NCBI GenBank assembly: GCA_944739405.2
Contig: OX123182.2
Coordinates: forward strand, 94,356,051 to 94,420,050
DNA length: 64,000 nt
DNA from: Euclidia mi
Taxonomy: Eukaryota > Arthropoda > Insecta > Lepidoptera > Erebidae
Reading direction: 5' to 3'
Below the pieces are notes generated by a model. That model did no database searches. It had not been told where the DNA came from and worked only from the letters and a program-made list of their open reading frames with translations. The position numbers and the translations under genes are program-made. Of the stretch, positions 9,936-19,440 are shown in pieces. The first letter of the stretch is position 1. Every line of letters begins with the position of its first letter.

Positions 9936-10829
9936 TCAAAAGAACGGCTTGTAGTTGACCGGCGGAACACGCCGCTTTGATCGTCCACTTGGGTCGGATA
10001 CAGCATCATCCCTTTCTAAGCTCGTTGGCCCTGGCACCGGCTCTGGTGCATGCGACGGTTGAGGGGTTGTCAGACCAGCTGTGTCAGCACAAGAACTTGT
10101 CTCCTGCTCAGGCAGGACCTCTTCGCTGGGTGGTGCACATGGGGATACTACAACTTCGGGATTACCGCTCGCCGCACCCACAAGTTCCGTCTGCGGTGAC
10201 GCGTTACTGCCGTCAGTTTCCATGACATCCACGTACCATTCTTGGCTTCCTGGCAGCCCAGAGAGACCTTCAGGCTGAAAGCGTCGCATCTGATCGATGT
10301 GTCTAATCAGGTTGCAGTTCAGTTCTGAGACATACACCGAGTACATGACGTTTCCTATCTTCTTCTTAACCACTCCTTGCACCCAAGTAAATTTATTATT
10401 ATTAGAAAATCGTTTAATCCAAACGACATCGTCCACCTCAAATGCAGGTCTTATTTTGCCACCCTTGTTCCTACTCTGTAAGGACTGATTTTCCCTAACT
10501 GTCAGCGAAAGATCCGCGGATGACGAAACAATTTGGCGAGGGTTAATTAAATTTAGCCTCGAGCGTAACGCACGGCCAAAAACTAACTCTGCTGGAGATT
10601 TACCCGTGGTGTTATTTTTGGAGTTCCTATAGTCAAATAAAACCTTAGAGATTTTATCTTGCAACGGTATTTTAGTGTTACATTGTAAAATAATGCTTTT
10701 GAGAGCTTTCTTAATTATTTTTACAAAGCTTTCAGCTTGCCCGTTACTGGATGGATGATACGCCGGTGATAAAACATGTTGAATACAATTTAAACTGCAG
10801 AACTGTTCAAATTCGGTGGATGTAACCAA
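9936..10829 (-). pseudogene. Gypsy integrase core end and C-terminal domain
   Basis: The 297-codon frame holds the last part of the integrase catalytic core, with AYHPSSNGQAESFVKII supplying the catalytic Glu. Then come KSPAELVFGRALRSRL and a chromatin/DNA-binding C-terminal region with DDVVWIKRFSNNNKFTW and GVVKKKIGNVMYSVYV, followed by a long Pro/Ser-rich tail ending in RRVPPVNYKPFF. Integrase inserts the retrotransposon cDNA. The upstream frame holding the first Asp overlaps here after a frameshift near 10810, and the second catalytic Asp is lost at the junction. Confidence 0.88.
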
Positions 10830-11574
10830 CCGTAATGTGCGTAACCAACGTGTGAGGCGTACCTACTTTAGACAAAAAGTCACATAACCTACTTATAACA
10901 GGTTTCGATCCGTATGATACCGTACTTAAAGTATAATATTCAACCCACTTAGAAAATGCGTCCATTATAACTAAAAACATTTGATTATGAAACGGTACAA
11001 GAAAATCCAAATGGATTCTATAAAACGCGTGCGGTGGATAGGGCCACGGTGACGGCGGCGCGGCGCGCGGTGTGGCGTGGGGCGTAGTTGTGCGCAAAGG
11101 CTGCACGCGGCTGCCAATCGTTCAAGTGTCGCGTCGATTCCCGGAAACCAAAATCTTTCGCGAGCGGCTGCTTTCATTTTCACCACACCGAAATGAGAAT
11201 CGTGAAGTTCTTTACATATTTTTTCTCTAAGTGAAAACGGTATAACTACTTTATGACCACGCATTAAGCAGTCATTCTCTAAAGCCAATTGAAAACGACA
11301 GTCAAAATAGGGTCGTATTCCAAGATCGCGTACACTACACGGCCACCCGTTAAGCACATAGTGCTTAACCCTTTTTAATATCTCGTCACGGTCGATCTCG
11401 TTTCGTTATTCCTCTACAGTAATAGGTAAATTTCCTTCGACGACAAAATTTACATAGGCCGCGCGCTCCTCACAGTCGCAGTCCTCCCGCCACGCTTCGA
11501 CACTCGCCCGATTCTCATTGCTTAATGTCGCTCGTGAAAGAAAATCTGCACTATTATCACCGCTCCAAATATAT
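10807..11574 (-). pseudogene. Gypsy RNase H end and integrase zinc-binding/first core part
   Basis: Three frames succeed one another on the minus strand. From 11574 the end of RNase H reads SGDNSADFLSRAT. Then from about 11357 an integrase H2C2 domain shows ELHDSHFGVVKMKAAARERF and LAAACSLCAQL. From about 11060 a further frame gives RIHLDFLVPF with the first catalytic Asp and LVIMDAFSKWVEYYTL. Frameshifts near 11050 and 10830 break the chain. It is the direct continuation of the RNase H at 15272-15724 once the 3.7-kb insertion is set aside. Confidence 0.85.
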
Positions 11575-12412
11575 CGTGGGTATAATGGAAGAACTAAATA
11601 ACTCAGATTTTGGCCAAATTGACCTTTTACCATTTTCGTGAACCCCAAAATGTGCCGCATCTTTTGGTCTAACAAACATTCTTATATCTTAACCCAGTCC
11701 AAAAATAAAGCCAATTTTGTGTTTCAATTGTAGAAATAGATAAGTATAAATGAACATTAAATGTTAGTAGAAAAATAACTAACTCTATAAATAAATGAAC
11801 AACTGTGACTTCTGATCACTTGAGTATGTAATAAATTAGCTAAATTGAGTTATTTAGTTCTTCCGCGCACGAAAATATTTTAATGAAACTAGTCAAGTTG
11901 AAGAAAAACTAAACAACTTGAGTTATTTAATTCGGGCATTAATGAGCATTCATTCGGTTTTTAAATAAGTATTTTTATTTATTTCTTCTTCGAGAAAATG
12001 TAAATTTATAAGAGATTCCAATCAAATAAATGTCAATAGGTGAAGTTATTTAATATTTCTATTTATAGTATACGCACGTAACAAAGTTATCTTGCAATTC
12101 AGTAGTACAAATTAGCGTGAAATAATGTAAACCTATAGACCAACCATTCTCAAAGTGTGCTCCGCGGAGCGCCAGGGCTCCACAAAGCATCTCTAGAGGC
12201 TCCACGAAAATTTTGCTCCAATTAAAATAAAATTACTTAAATATAACTTAATCACTAGGTAGCAGAATACAGCAAAATTATCGATTTAGATTCTAAACTC
12301 ACTGCAACTTAAAGTAGTAGAACGTGCAATATACTATGTTTTACCGGCGTTTTATTACAATTGGATAATTATATTATAAACAGATATACTACTATTAGAC
12401 ATGTTATGTTGC

Positions 12413-12840
12413 TAAGGTTGGAAGCGATAGCCTAGTGGAGATATCAACAGACTGCCATTCACAGGGCTCGGGTTAGAATTCTAGGCAGTAAATTTTCTAA
12501 GTAATGTGTTTCAATTGTTAATTATGGCTTGCCTCATGCCTCAGAGAGCAGCTCTTTAAGACTGGGCGGTGTGGACACCCCTCCCTACTTTTTTCTGACA
12601 TCAAGATTTGATGTCTTCCAGCCACCGGTGCAGGCTAGGTTTCTTAAAGGCTTTAGTACCGGGGGTCAAATCCATACAGAGCATAATTTTCATAGGTTAT
12701 TTGGCAATCCGAAGAGTAAACCCGGCCGCTGTGGCTAGCTCTTGTGGATTACGAAAATGCCTCCAACCCCATTGGAACTGGGCTGCCCTGCAATGCACTG
12801 CCTACACTACATGTCTCTCAGAGAGCTATGAAATGGACAG
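12413..12840 (+). repeat. Degenerate SINE with tRNA-like head
   Basis: GCGATAGCCTAGTGGAGA (A-box region) is followed by GGTTAGAATTC, a mutated B box, near 12470-12480, then TGTTAATTATGGCTTGCC. The head and TTGTTAATTATNGCTTGCC body also occur in the SINE at 14131-14345, so the two are one family. This copy is the more decayed. Its 3' end is uncertain. Confidence 0.6.
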
Positions 12841-13254
12841 TGGATAAAGGATAATAGGATTTCGCTAATGGATAATTTCCAGAACGAGATTATCCGGCAG
12901 AAGACCAAAGAAACTGACATAGATCAGAGTTATAGCAAATAGAATGAGGGAACTTATGGCCAGTCGTTTAAAAAGCAGGTTCTTAAATTAAGGCCACGCC
13001 TCAGCAAGCGTAGTGTTGGCCACCAGAATGGGTCTTGTGGCAGACCTGGGGAGGCCCACCTCTAGGAGTGATAAGCTGATGAAATGAGCTAAATGAGAAG
13101 AAGTAGTTAATATACTTGTTTGACCATTATACGCCCCCTTCCTATTATGAAAGCCTAAAGGTGAGAAAAAACGTCGCGAGATAGCGAGCAAGGCGTGACG
13201 TGGCAAACCGATACTCCGAAAAGGTAGACAGAAGTTGTAATTATTACACCCACA

Positions 13255-13450
13255 TTTGGCCATATCATGCAATTTTAGGTCCTACGTAAAAAGGGAGTCT
13301 ATTGACGTTGCCAGGCACATTGCCAGATTTCGTTCTATTACTGAGACTTCAGAAAAATCAGTTACCTACACTCTTGCCTAACCCGGAAATCGAACCCAAA
13401 ACCTCTCGATCAACAGACGTATAGGTTATTTACTGTGCCATGGAGGCAAT
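13255..13450 (-). repeat. SINE remnant, reverse orientation
   Basis: Reverse-complement reading shows a B-box-like GGGTTCGAT segment from 13388-13400 and CCTCCATGGCACAGTA as the A-box side. The body around 13260-13330 resembles the ACGTAGGACC...TGCCTGGCA part of the main SINE family. The tail is lost. It lies beside the mariner remnant, inside the 3.7-kb element. Confidence 0.5.
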
Positions 13451-13469
13451 CAGCAAAATAAATATAAAA

Positions 13470-14626
13470 TATACGAAGATTTATGTCAGTAATATAGTCT
13501 TTTCTACAAATGTGGACCTTTTTGCTCAACTTCTTCCTTCAATTTATGCTATAGTCTCAATAATAAACATAGTATGCTGCAGTTATAGTTATCCCTTTCG
13601 ATCTCTCTCCATGACCATCTCAAAAAGCAGTCAGCATCACTTTCCCAGCAGAATAAACGGCCTTTGTCCTTTGAAGTCGGTTCCTCCTTAGCAATTTACT
13701 ATTTGGAATGTATTATTTATTTGGGCGTATAATGGTGTATCCACGTTTCATCTACAGTCTTTATTTGGACCAAAACTTGTATTTATTAGGCCTTAACTAC
13801 GCAAACAGAGCTTTAAAAAAATGTTCATTGGACGGGTCAACGCGGTTTTGGTCTTAAAGTGAGCAAACGCAGCACCCATCGCGCTGGGAGCTTGCTCATG
13901 CTTAAATCTTCATTTAATATGTAACTAATTCATTTGTTGGTCATATTCATACCCTTTGCTATATCTTTTGCTCAGTTCAGCGGTCGTCTAGCACCATTTG
14001 GTGAAATTTTGCGAGGTTATCTTCAGTGGTTGCAGTGTTTGGACGTCCCGGACTTTAGCTCCCTAGCTCTTATGACCAGGTTTAAATTCAGCTGCCCAAA
14101 ATGTCATTGTAGTAAATGATGGAGCAGTGAGACAGCAATAGCCTAGTGGAGGGACTAATAGTTGTCCATGCACGAGGTATCGGGTTCGAATCCACGGCAC
14201 GCACCAATGACTTTTCAAAGTTAAGTCCGTGTTAAATTGTTAATTATCGCTTGCCCCGTACCTAGGAGCACGTTAAACTGTCGTTCCTGGCTGTCTGGGA
14301 GATCTTTGACAGTCGTTACTGGGATTCCGTACCCTCAAATAAAATTAAATAATTAAAAGAGCAGAGAGTCCCCATAAACAGAGTTTTAATCAAACTTGAA
14401 TGGCGTTGGCGTAGTGCCTTTTAAAAACAAGAATTTAATGCCAGCTCGATACATTTCCCATTTTCACAAAACACACTCACATCGACTTAATCGCAACTAC
14501 TGCTACAAAATAGCTGAAATGTTGGTGGTTAACTGCCACAAGAAGTAAAATTACATCCACAACACTTTTTTGACGAGTGCTGCTTCCTTCAGGTTGAGGT
14601 CGGAAACTTTTCAGACCACCCTAGTA
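13470..14626 (-). pseudogene. Decayed mariner transposase with 5' terminal repeat
   Basis: The 5' end on the minus strand is a mariner-type terminal repeat, complement of about 14586-14624, reading CTAGGGTGGTCTGAAAAGTT. Decayed coding sequence follows. After the SINE interruption it shows FWAAEF-like wording, a HTH stretch (KDIAKGMNMTN, YILNEDLSMSKLPARWV), the catalytic-Asp motif VDETWIHHYTPK at about 13740-13765, and GITITAAYY further on. Stops and frameshifts are frequent and the 3' terminal repeat is not found. A transposase would cut and paste the element at TA sites; this one is long dead. Confidence 0.8.
14131..14345 (+). repeat. SINE inserted in the mariner remnant
   Basis: A-box-like CAATAGCCTAGTGGAGGG and a good B box GGTTCGAATCC (about 14183-14193) form a tRNA-like head. 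The body has TGTTAATTATCGCTTGCC and GATCTTTGACAGTCGTTA. The latter phrase also occurs at about 56431-56450, marking another family member. It separates the mariner N-terminal part (14346-14626) from the rest (below 14128). Confidence 0.72.
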
Positions 14627-15271
14627 TGTTTTAATGCAAAGGCAAGTTATTTTTGTTTTAGTTGATCTTTGAAGATTTATAATAAGTCATTTAGTTGATT
14701 TTATTACAAAATTATAATATTTTGTTGTCATACCTACTTCTGTTAATTTTTTATATTGTAATTTTACGTTTATTTTTTTATATATACAATGTTACTACTT
14801 CCAATCCACGTTTTTATTTCATGTGAGAGCAATAATCAGTGATAAAATTTAACAAATAAACTTTCACTAAGAATGCCTAACTTCCGTGTTTAAATATTTC
14901 TTTAGGTTCAAAACTTAATAAGTGTACTTAGTTGACCCAAATTCATGTATTCACATTCATTTAATGTGTGGGAAAACTGAATAACTACATTATAGAATTA
15001 GCTAACTACGGTATGTTTGCAATATCTTGGTGTGGCAAAATTGGATAACTTGGTTTCTTATTTTTAATATTTTTTTGGTTCATGATAAAAGCTAGTTTTA
15101 TCAAGCATTGAATTGACAGCAAACGTGCTAAAAGCATATAAAATCGCCTACGGTAAAATTGTTCTCCATTTCTTAGTGATGTAAAAAAAAGTGTCAAAAA
15201 AACAGTAAATCGCGATTATCTCGAAACTTGAAATTTTGAGTTATTTAGTTCTTCCATTATACCCACGATAT

Positions 15272-15724
15272 TCGATAGAATAATTGTACGCAGATAAAAA
15301 TAACGCATAGCGTTGTAACCTATTCGCTGATACTTCCGGGATTCCCCGATGCGGACCGAAAATCGACAACAATGGTTTATGGCCTGTGCGCAAAATAAAC
15401 GGTGAAGTACGGCCATACAGGTATTGGTGGAATCTTCTAACGCCATAAATGATTGCTGTAGCCTTTTTGTAGCTGCGAATAGTTTTTTTCCGCTGCAGTG
15501 AGCGTTCTCGAAGCAAGCGCGATAGGCCTCTCGCGATTATCAGCGCGTGATAACTGCGATAGAATGGCCCCTAACCCTTGTGGCGAGGCGTCCACGGTCA
15601 AAATAAATTTCGCGCTGGGATCAAAATGGGCTAGTAATTGATCAGAGGCAAGCAGTTTTTTAATTCGTTCAAACGCCTCGTCATGAACTGAAGTCCATTC
15701 CCATTTTTTATTTTTGTGTAACAA
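15272..15724 (-). pseudogene. Gypsy RNase H
   Basis: RNase H degrades the RNA strand of the cDNA hybrid. The minus frame from 15724 shows FDPSAKFILTVDASPQGLGA (first acidic residue), RPIALASRTLTAAEKNYSQL, and in a second frame KKATAIIYGVRRFHQYLYGR, then AYNYSIEYR up to the insertion at 15267. The domain continues at 11574. A frameshift near 15440-15520 breaks it, and the usual Glu-containing segment is altered. Confidence 0.85.
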
Positions 15725-15725
15725 C

Positions 15726-16834
15726 TCATATAAAAGGGCTTAGTATCGACGACGCGCTCGGCACGAAATTTCTATAGTAATTAATTAATCCTAAAAACGA
15801 TTGTAGCTGTGAAATATTCGACGGTTTTATAGACTTTAAAATAGCTTGGACTTTATCAGGCGATTTACGGATACCAATTTTATCAATAATATGTCCGAGA
15901 TAACTTATTTCATTTTTAAAGAACTCACATTTATTTTGCTGAACAGTTAAACCAGCATCTTCCAGGCGCTTTAAAACTAACATTAACCTGTCATTATGCT
16001 CAGTAATATTACGTCCACTAATACATATATCGTCCTGAAATACGACTTCGCCTTCCAGGCCTGCAAGCACACATTCCATCGCGCGTTGGAAAATGGCGGG
16101 TGCACTCGCCAACCCAAACACTAGCCTGGTAAATTTAAAAAGACCGCGGTGCGTGTTGATACAAGTACGGAGCTGTGAATCTTCCGACAAACAAAATTGA
16201 TTATAAGCTCGAGAAAGTTCTAGTTTGGTGAACTGTTCTCCCCCGTGTAACTTAGCGAACAATTCATCAATAGTTGGCAGTGGATATTTTTCGATAATTA
16301 ATTGTTTATTAATAGTTACCGACAAGTCTGCACAGATCCTAACTCCACCGTCTTTTTAATACCGGAACTATAGGCGAAGCGCTTTCTGAATATTTCACAG
16401 GCACTAATATCCCTAGCTCTATAAGGCGATTCAATTCCGCCTCAATTTTTTCCCGTAACGCGAAGGCGACTGATCTAGCTTTAAAAAATACTCGCCTCGC
16501 ATCTGGTTTTAACTTTAATGACACTTTATACTTATTATAACAACCTAATTCGCTACTGAATAATTTTGGAAATTGTGAAGTAATCTCGGAGAGATCGAGT
16601 GCTTGATTATCTGATTTTACCATATTATAATTAATAGGTATCGCCGGGGCAAATTCTAGGTTGTACATTTGTATAAATTCGCGGCCCAAGAGCGGCGGAC
16701 CCCCGCCGCACACAACATAGAACTTTAAATCATGTGAGTCACCCATATAAGTAACAGTCAAACGAATGAATCCTAAAGTGATCATTTTACTGCCTGTATA
16801 ACTAAATAAATTCTTAGCGGTGTCGCACAATGGT
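15726..16834 (-). pseudogene. Gypsy protease end and reverse transcriptase
   Basis: The segment resumes pol after the solo LTR: a protease C-terminal half (VVCGGGPPLLGREFIQMYNL), an RT N-terminal domain ending SESASPIVPVLKRRWS, then, after a short shift near 16330, KYPLPTIDELFAKL, FTKLELSRAYNQ, RLVFGLASAPAIFQR and EVVFQDDICISG, followed by the connection domain YLGHIIDKIGIRKSP and LGLINYYRNFVP. The first catalytic Asp position reads Glu (KLEL rather than KLDL), and the YxDD box reads FQDD. These substitutions, if real, would impair the polymerase. Confidence 0.9.
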
Positions 16835-16839
16835 ACCTC

Positions 16840-17622
16840 TGTTTGAAATAGAAATATTATTTGTGATAGGTCAAGTCGATTATATCGATTTAGTAACGTT
16901 TAGTTTAGTCTATTGTAAATTTTGACTATGGTCACACTGAACTGTCATTCACTCTTTTTGGTTCATCGTCCTTTCCCGGTAAAAAAGTTTTGCTTCGCCC
17001 ACGCAGTTTATTGTAATTTTGAGTTTTTGAGTTAATTATAGTAATTAACAACCTCGCAACCGTCGCTATATGAAGGTGTCCGACGAGGTTGTGAGCGATT
17101 GACAAAGTAAATTAATACCTACGGTTTTGTCCTCTATTGGAATTATCGCCCCTTGAAAACACATGGGTGCTCCGCGAGTAGTAGTGGTGTCGAAGTGAAT
17201 TCGTGCTATAAAAGAATATTTGGAACCCGTTTGATTGCCGCTTCCTTGATCAATAACTGACACCGGTTTATTTGTGATAAAATTAGTATCTTAATGACTA
17301 TTGTAAAACTTTGGTGAATCCGCCAACGTGCATCGTGGTCTGAAGAAGGACGCCGAACTGGACACTGTGGTATTTATTCGATTTGCTTGTTATTTTGGCC
17401 AAGATTATGAGTTTAATCTTATAGGTCCACTCAAGAACGTCACCACCACCGAGATCTTTGGTAAGACATTTTATTAATATTGATAGTTATAATTTGGATT
17501 TCAATTCATCACTGTGCTACCACAGTATATGTTAGACCTTTGCCTTGGGCTGAGACTGGATGAGTTAATCGCTTCCACTGATCTCTGTAAACCTTACCCA
17601 ATCTTAGCCCAAACTCTAGACA
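16840..17622. mobile_element. Solo LTR (783 bp) with 5-bp ACCTC duplication
   Basis: The ends are TGTTTGAAATAG and CTCTAGACA, flanked by ACCTC at 16835-16839 and 17623-17627. A reverse-oriented relative of 616 bp lies at 53994-54609; both share the TGTTTGAAATAG end, a CACACTGAACTGTC stretch and the GACGCCGAACTGGACACTG region. This copy has about 170 bp more, near 17060-17270, with a short open frame. It splits the Gypsy protease. No internal region is present, so it is a recombinant solo LTR. The parent family is not identified. Confidence 0.83.
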
Positions 17623-17627
17623 ACCTC

Positions 17628-18590
17628 TGTGAAATGTAATTTATATGTCTGTTTTGAAATCACGTTAACAGCTGAGCCACTATCAATCTCGAACTCCAAA
17701 AATATACCATTCACCTGCAAAAATTTTGTCATCGGTCTTCCTCTCACGCATTTAATGTTATGAACGGGTGACTCACCATCATCTTCGACATCCGCGCTAT
17801 CTTTCGAGACGAAGTTAACTTTAGCATTAACCGTGCACATTCTAGCTAAATGGCCCTTCCGGCTACACTTTTTGCACTTGTAACTTTTAAAACGGCACTG
17901 ATTGGACTTATGATTGGCATAGCCGCACACACTGCACTTTTCATTTTTGGAAATACTGAACACAGCGTCGGGGGCCGCGCCGCAGGCCACGGCAGCGGCG
18001 CCGGTGACGGCATCGCTCGCGCCCGCGGCGCTCAGCGCGCATGTGGTCGTTGCCGCTTTGCGAGCCGCGCACACGTTCTCAGCAAACTCCACAGCCTTCA
18101 CCAACGTCAGTTCCACCAGATCTTTAGCGAATAGTTTTTCGCGTTCGGGACCCGCTGCCATTCCCATCACGAATTTGTCGAGAAGGGCCTCTTCCAAACT
18201 TTTGAACCCGCAGTGTGCTGCCAGTCCCCTAATCCTTGCTGCCCATTGAGTATGACTTTCCATTGGACGCTGCGTAGCCGCGTAGAATTTGTACCTCTCC
18301 GCGAAGCCAAGTCGTTTCGGAGTGAAATGGCCGTCCAGTAGATGGATGATGGCATCGTATTCTAACTCCTCGATTTTCTTTGGCAGCGCCAGGTCACTCG
18401 CTAGTTTGTAGCTCGACTCGCTCAACGCACTCAATAAAATTGCTTTCTGTTTAATCTTGCCTTTATCCGACGCGTCGTTAACATCATTAGCGATGAACCA
18501 TTGTGAGAGCCGTGATTTATACGTGTCCCACTCATTTGTGGTGTGGTCGAAAGTGGTTATACTGCCAAAAGCTCCACCGGAAAACATTTT
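17628..18590 (-). CDS. Gypsy gag with zinc knuckles, running into protease
   Basis: Gag packages element RNA. The first true Met is in MFSGGAFGSITTFDH, about position 18587, six codons inside the open frame that begins at the LTR edge. A capsid-like helical region follows (WDTYKSRLSQWFIANDV, ELEYDAIIHLLDGHFTPKRL), then an Ala-rich linker and two CCHC knuckles, CSVCGYANHKSNQC and CKKCSRKGHLARMC. The same frame enters an aspartic protease with FEIDSGSAVNVIS, so gag and protease appear fused with no programmed shift. The frame is cut at 17627 by the solo LTR. This is the best preserved part of the element. Confidence 0.9.
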
Positions 18591-18605
18591 TACACTCGTC
18601 GCCAC

Positions 18606-18800
18606 TGTTAGATATGCACAAAGGATTAATGAGATGCGGAAGCGGGAAGCGTACGCACAATTAAACAGCGAGTCAATTGCATACTGACGTTATATTTAAA
18701 AAATGGTGGCGTGCTCCCTTACGCACACAGAGACACTCGCAGGTGTCGTACGCACACTACAAACTACAACGCTTAGCCTATGAATAGACGATACATAACA
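18606..18800 (-). repeat. 5' LTR of the Gypsy element
   Basis: The 195-bp LTR has the same ends as 9730-9918, with one extra GGAAGC repeat near 18638-18650. The primer-binding stretch TGGCGACGAGTG begins right after its inner end on the minus strand. CAGAT at 18801-18805 is the outer target duplication. Confidence 0.93.
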
Positions 18801-18805
18801 CAGAT

Positions 18806-19180
18806 TAATAATGAACGAGTGCAAGTAGAGAATGTTTTTTTATTTCAAATTCAGCTGAATAGCGGTTTTGGACAAGGTCTACATCTACATGCCTTGAATA
18901 TGTAATTTAAGTGCATTTTGTTGGTTTGTAAGTGTTTTAGAATGGATTATTGCAGTGCATATTATTTGAAGCAGAAAGATTTACTACCAATTAAAAATAG
19001 TTTTTACTATAGCGATTATATACGATACGAATTATTTCGTTTAATAAATTACCACTATTTATATGTATAAGCATACTTGTAGTTGGACAATGCCATGCAA
19101 AAGAATGTGTTTAGTTTCTTAATTTTGTAAACGGTTTACTTCAGGTACAAAAATCCGTACATTAATGCTAAAACTATCAT
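18806..19180. other. Unassigned AT-rich DNA
   Basis: No coding frame, repeat end or RNA gene is recognisable between the Gypsy target duplication and the SINE-like repeat at 19182. Confidence 0.6.
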
Positions 19181-19181
19181 C

Positions 19182-19440
19182 GTCATCATCATCATCAGCC
19201 TTTATCAGTCCACTGCTGGACTAGGCCTCTCCTTTAAAAGGAGGAGTTGGCCTACTATACCACGCTGGCCAAACGGGTTCGTATAGGGTTTGTATCAAGT
19301 TTTCCTTCTCTTACAGTGCTGTTTTCTGCATAATATGCTCCCTCTGTCGGCTCTTACGACACCCATGGGATGATATGGGGTGGTGACAATCCGTATTCTT
19401 AATCCGTCACCACACGGATAAAACTAAACTATGCGTTATA
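19182..19440 (-). repeat. Composite SINE-like repeat with (TGA)n-type tail
   Basis: On the minus strand it starts CCGTGTGGTGACGGATTAAG, has CCCATGGGTGTCGTAAGAGC, then CAAACCCTATACGAACCCG, and ends GGCCTAGTCCAGCAGTGGAC, TGATAAAGGCTGATGATGATG. The first half matches the upstream domain of the SINEs at 30382-31088 and 39409-39815, whereas the tail is of the CCAGCAGTGGACTG type also seen at 48505, 58060 and 62450. So one head module is joined to two different tails in this window. Confidence 0.72.

Larger units (their letters stand above)
11575..15267. mobile_element. 3.7-kb terminal-inverted-repeat DNA element, 4-bp ATAT duplication
   Basis: Perfect 31-bp inverted repeats lie at 11575-11605 and 15237-15267, starting CGTGGGTATAATGGAAGAAC, with ATAT on both sides (11571-11574, 15268-15271). 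The insertion cuts the Gypsy RNase H; the flanking reading frames join in phase across one ATAT. A partial inner copy of the inverted repeat (TGAGTTATTTAGTTCTTCC) occurs at 11846-11864 and a variant near 11919-11934. No transposase of its own is recognisable. It carries SINE-like sequences and a decayed mariner as passengers. The superfamily is not assigned; the 4-bp duplication excludes a simple mariner origin. Confidence 0.85.
9730..18800 (-). mobile_element. Complete Gypsy LTR retrotransposon with nested insertions
   Basis: The element is flanked by a 5-bp CAGAT duplication (9725-9729 and 18801-18805) and bounded by LTRs 9730-9918 and 18606-18800, both TGTTA...TAACA. Transcription is on the minus strand: 5' LTR (right), primer site beginning TGGCGACGAGTG just inside it, gag, protease, RT, RNase H, integrase, then a purine-rich GTGAGGGAGGGA tract before the 3' LTR (left). 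The internal region is interrupted by a 3.7-kb inverted-repeat element (11575-15267) and a solo LTR (16840-17622). Pol is frameshifted. The LTRs differ by about one substitution and one 6-bp GGAAGC repeat, so the insertion itself is young. Confidence 0.93.

Noticed and set aside
12128..12240. hAT-like end (CAAAGTGTGCTCCGCGGAGC)
   Set aside because: The phrase resembles vertebrate and insect hAT ends, but I found no partner end or target duplication.
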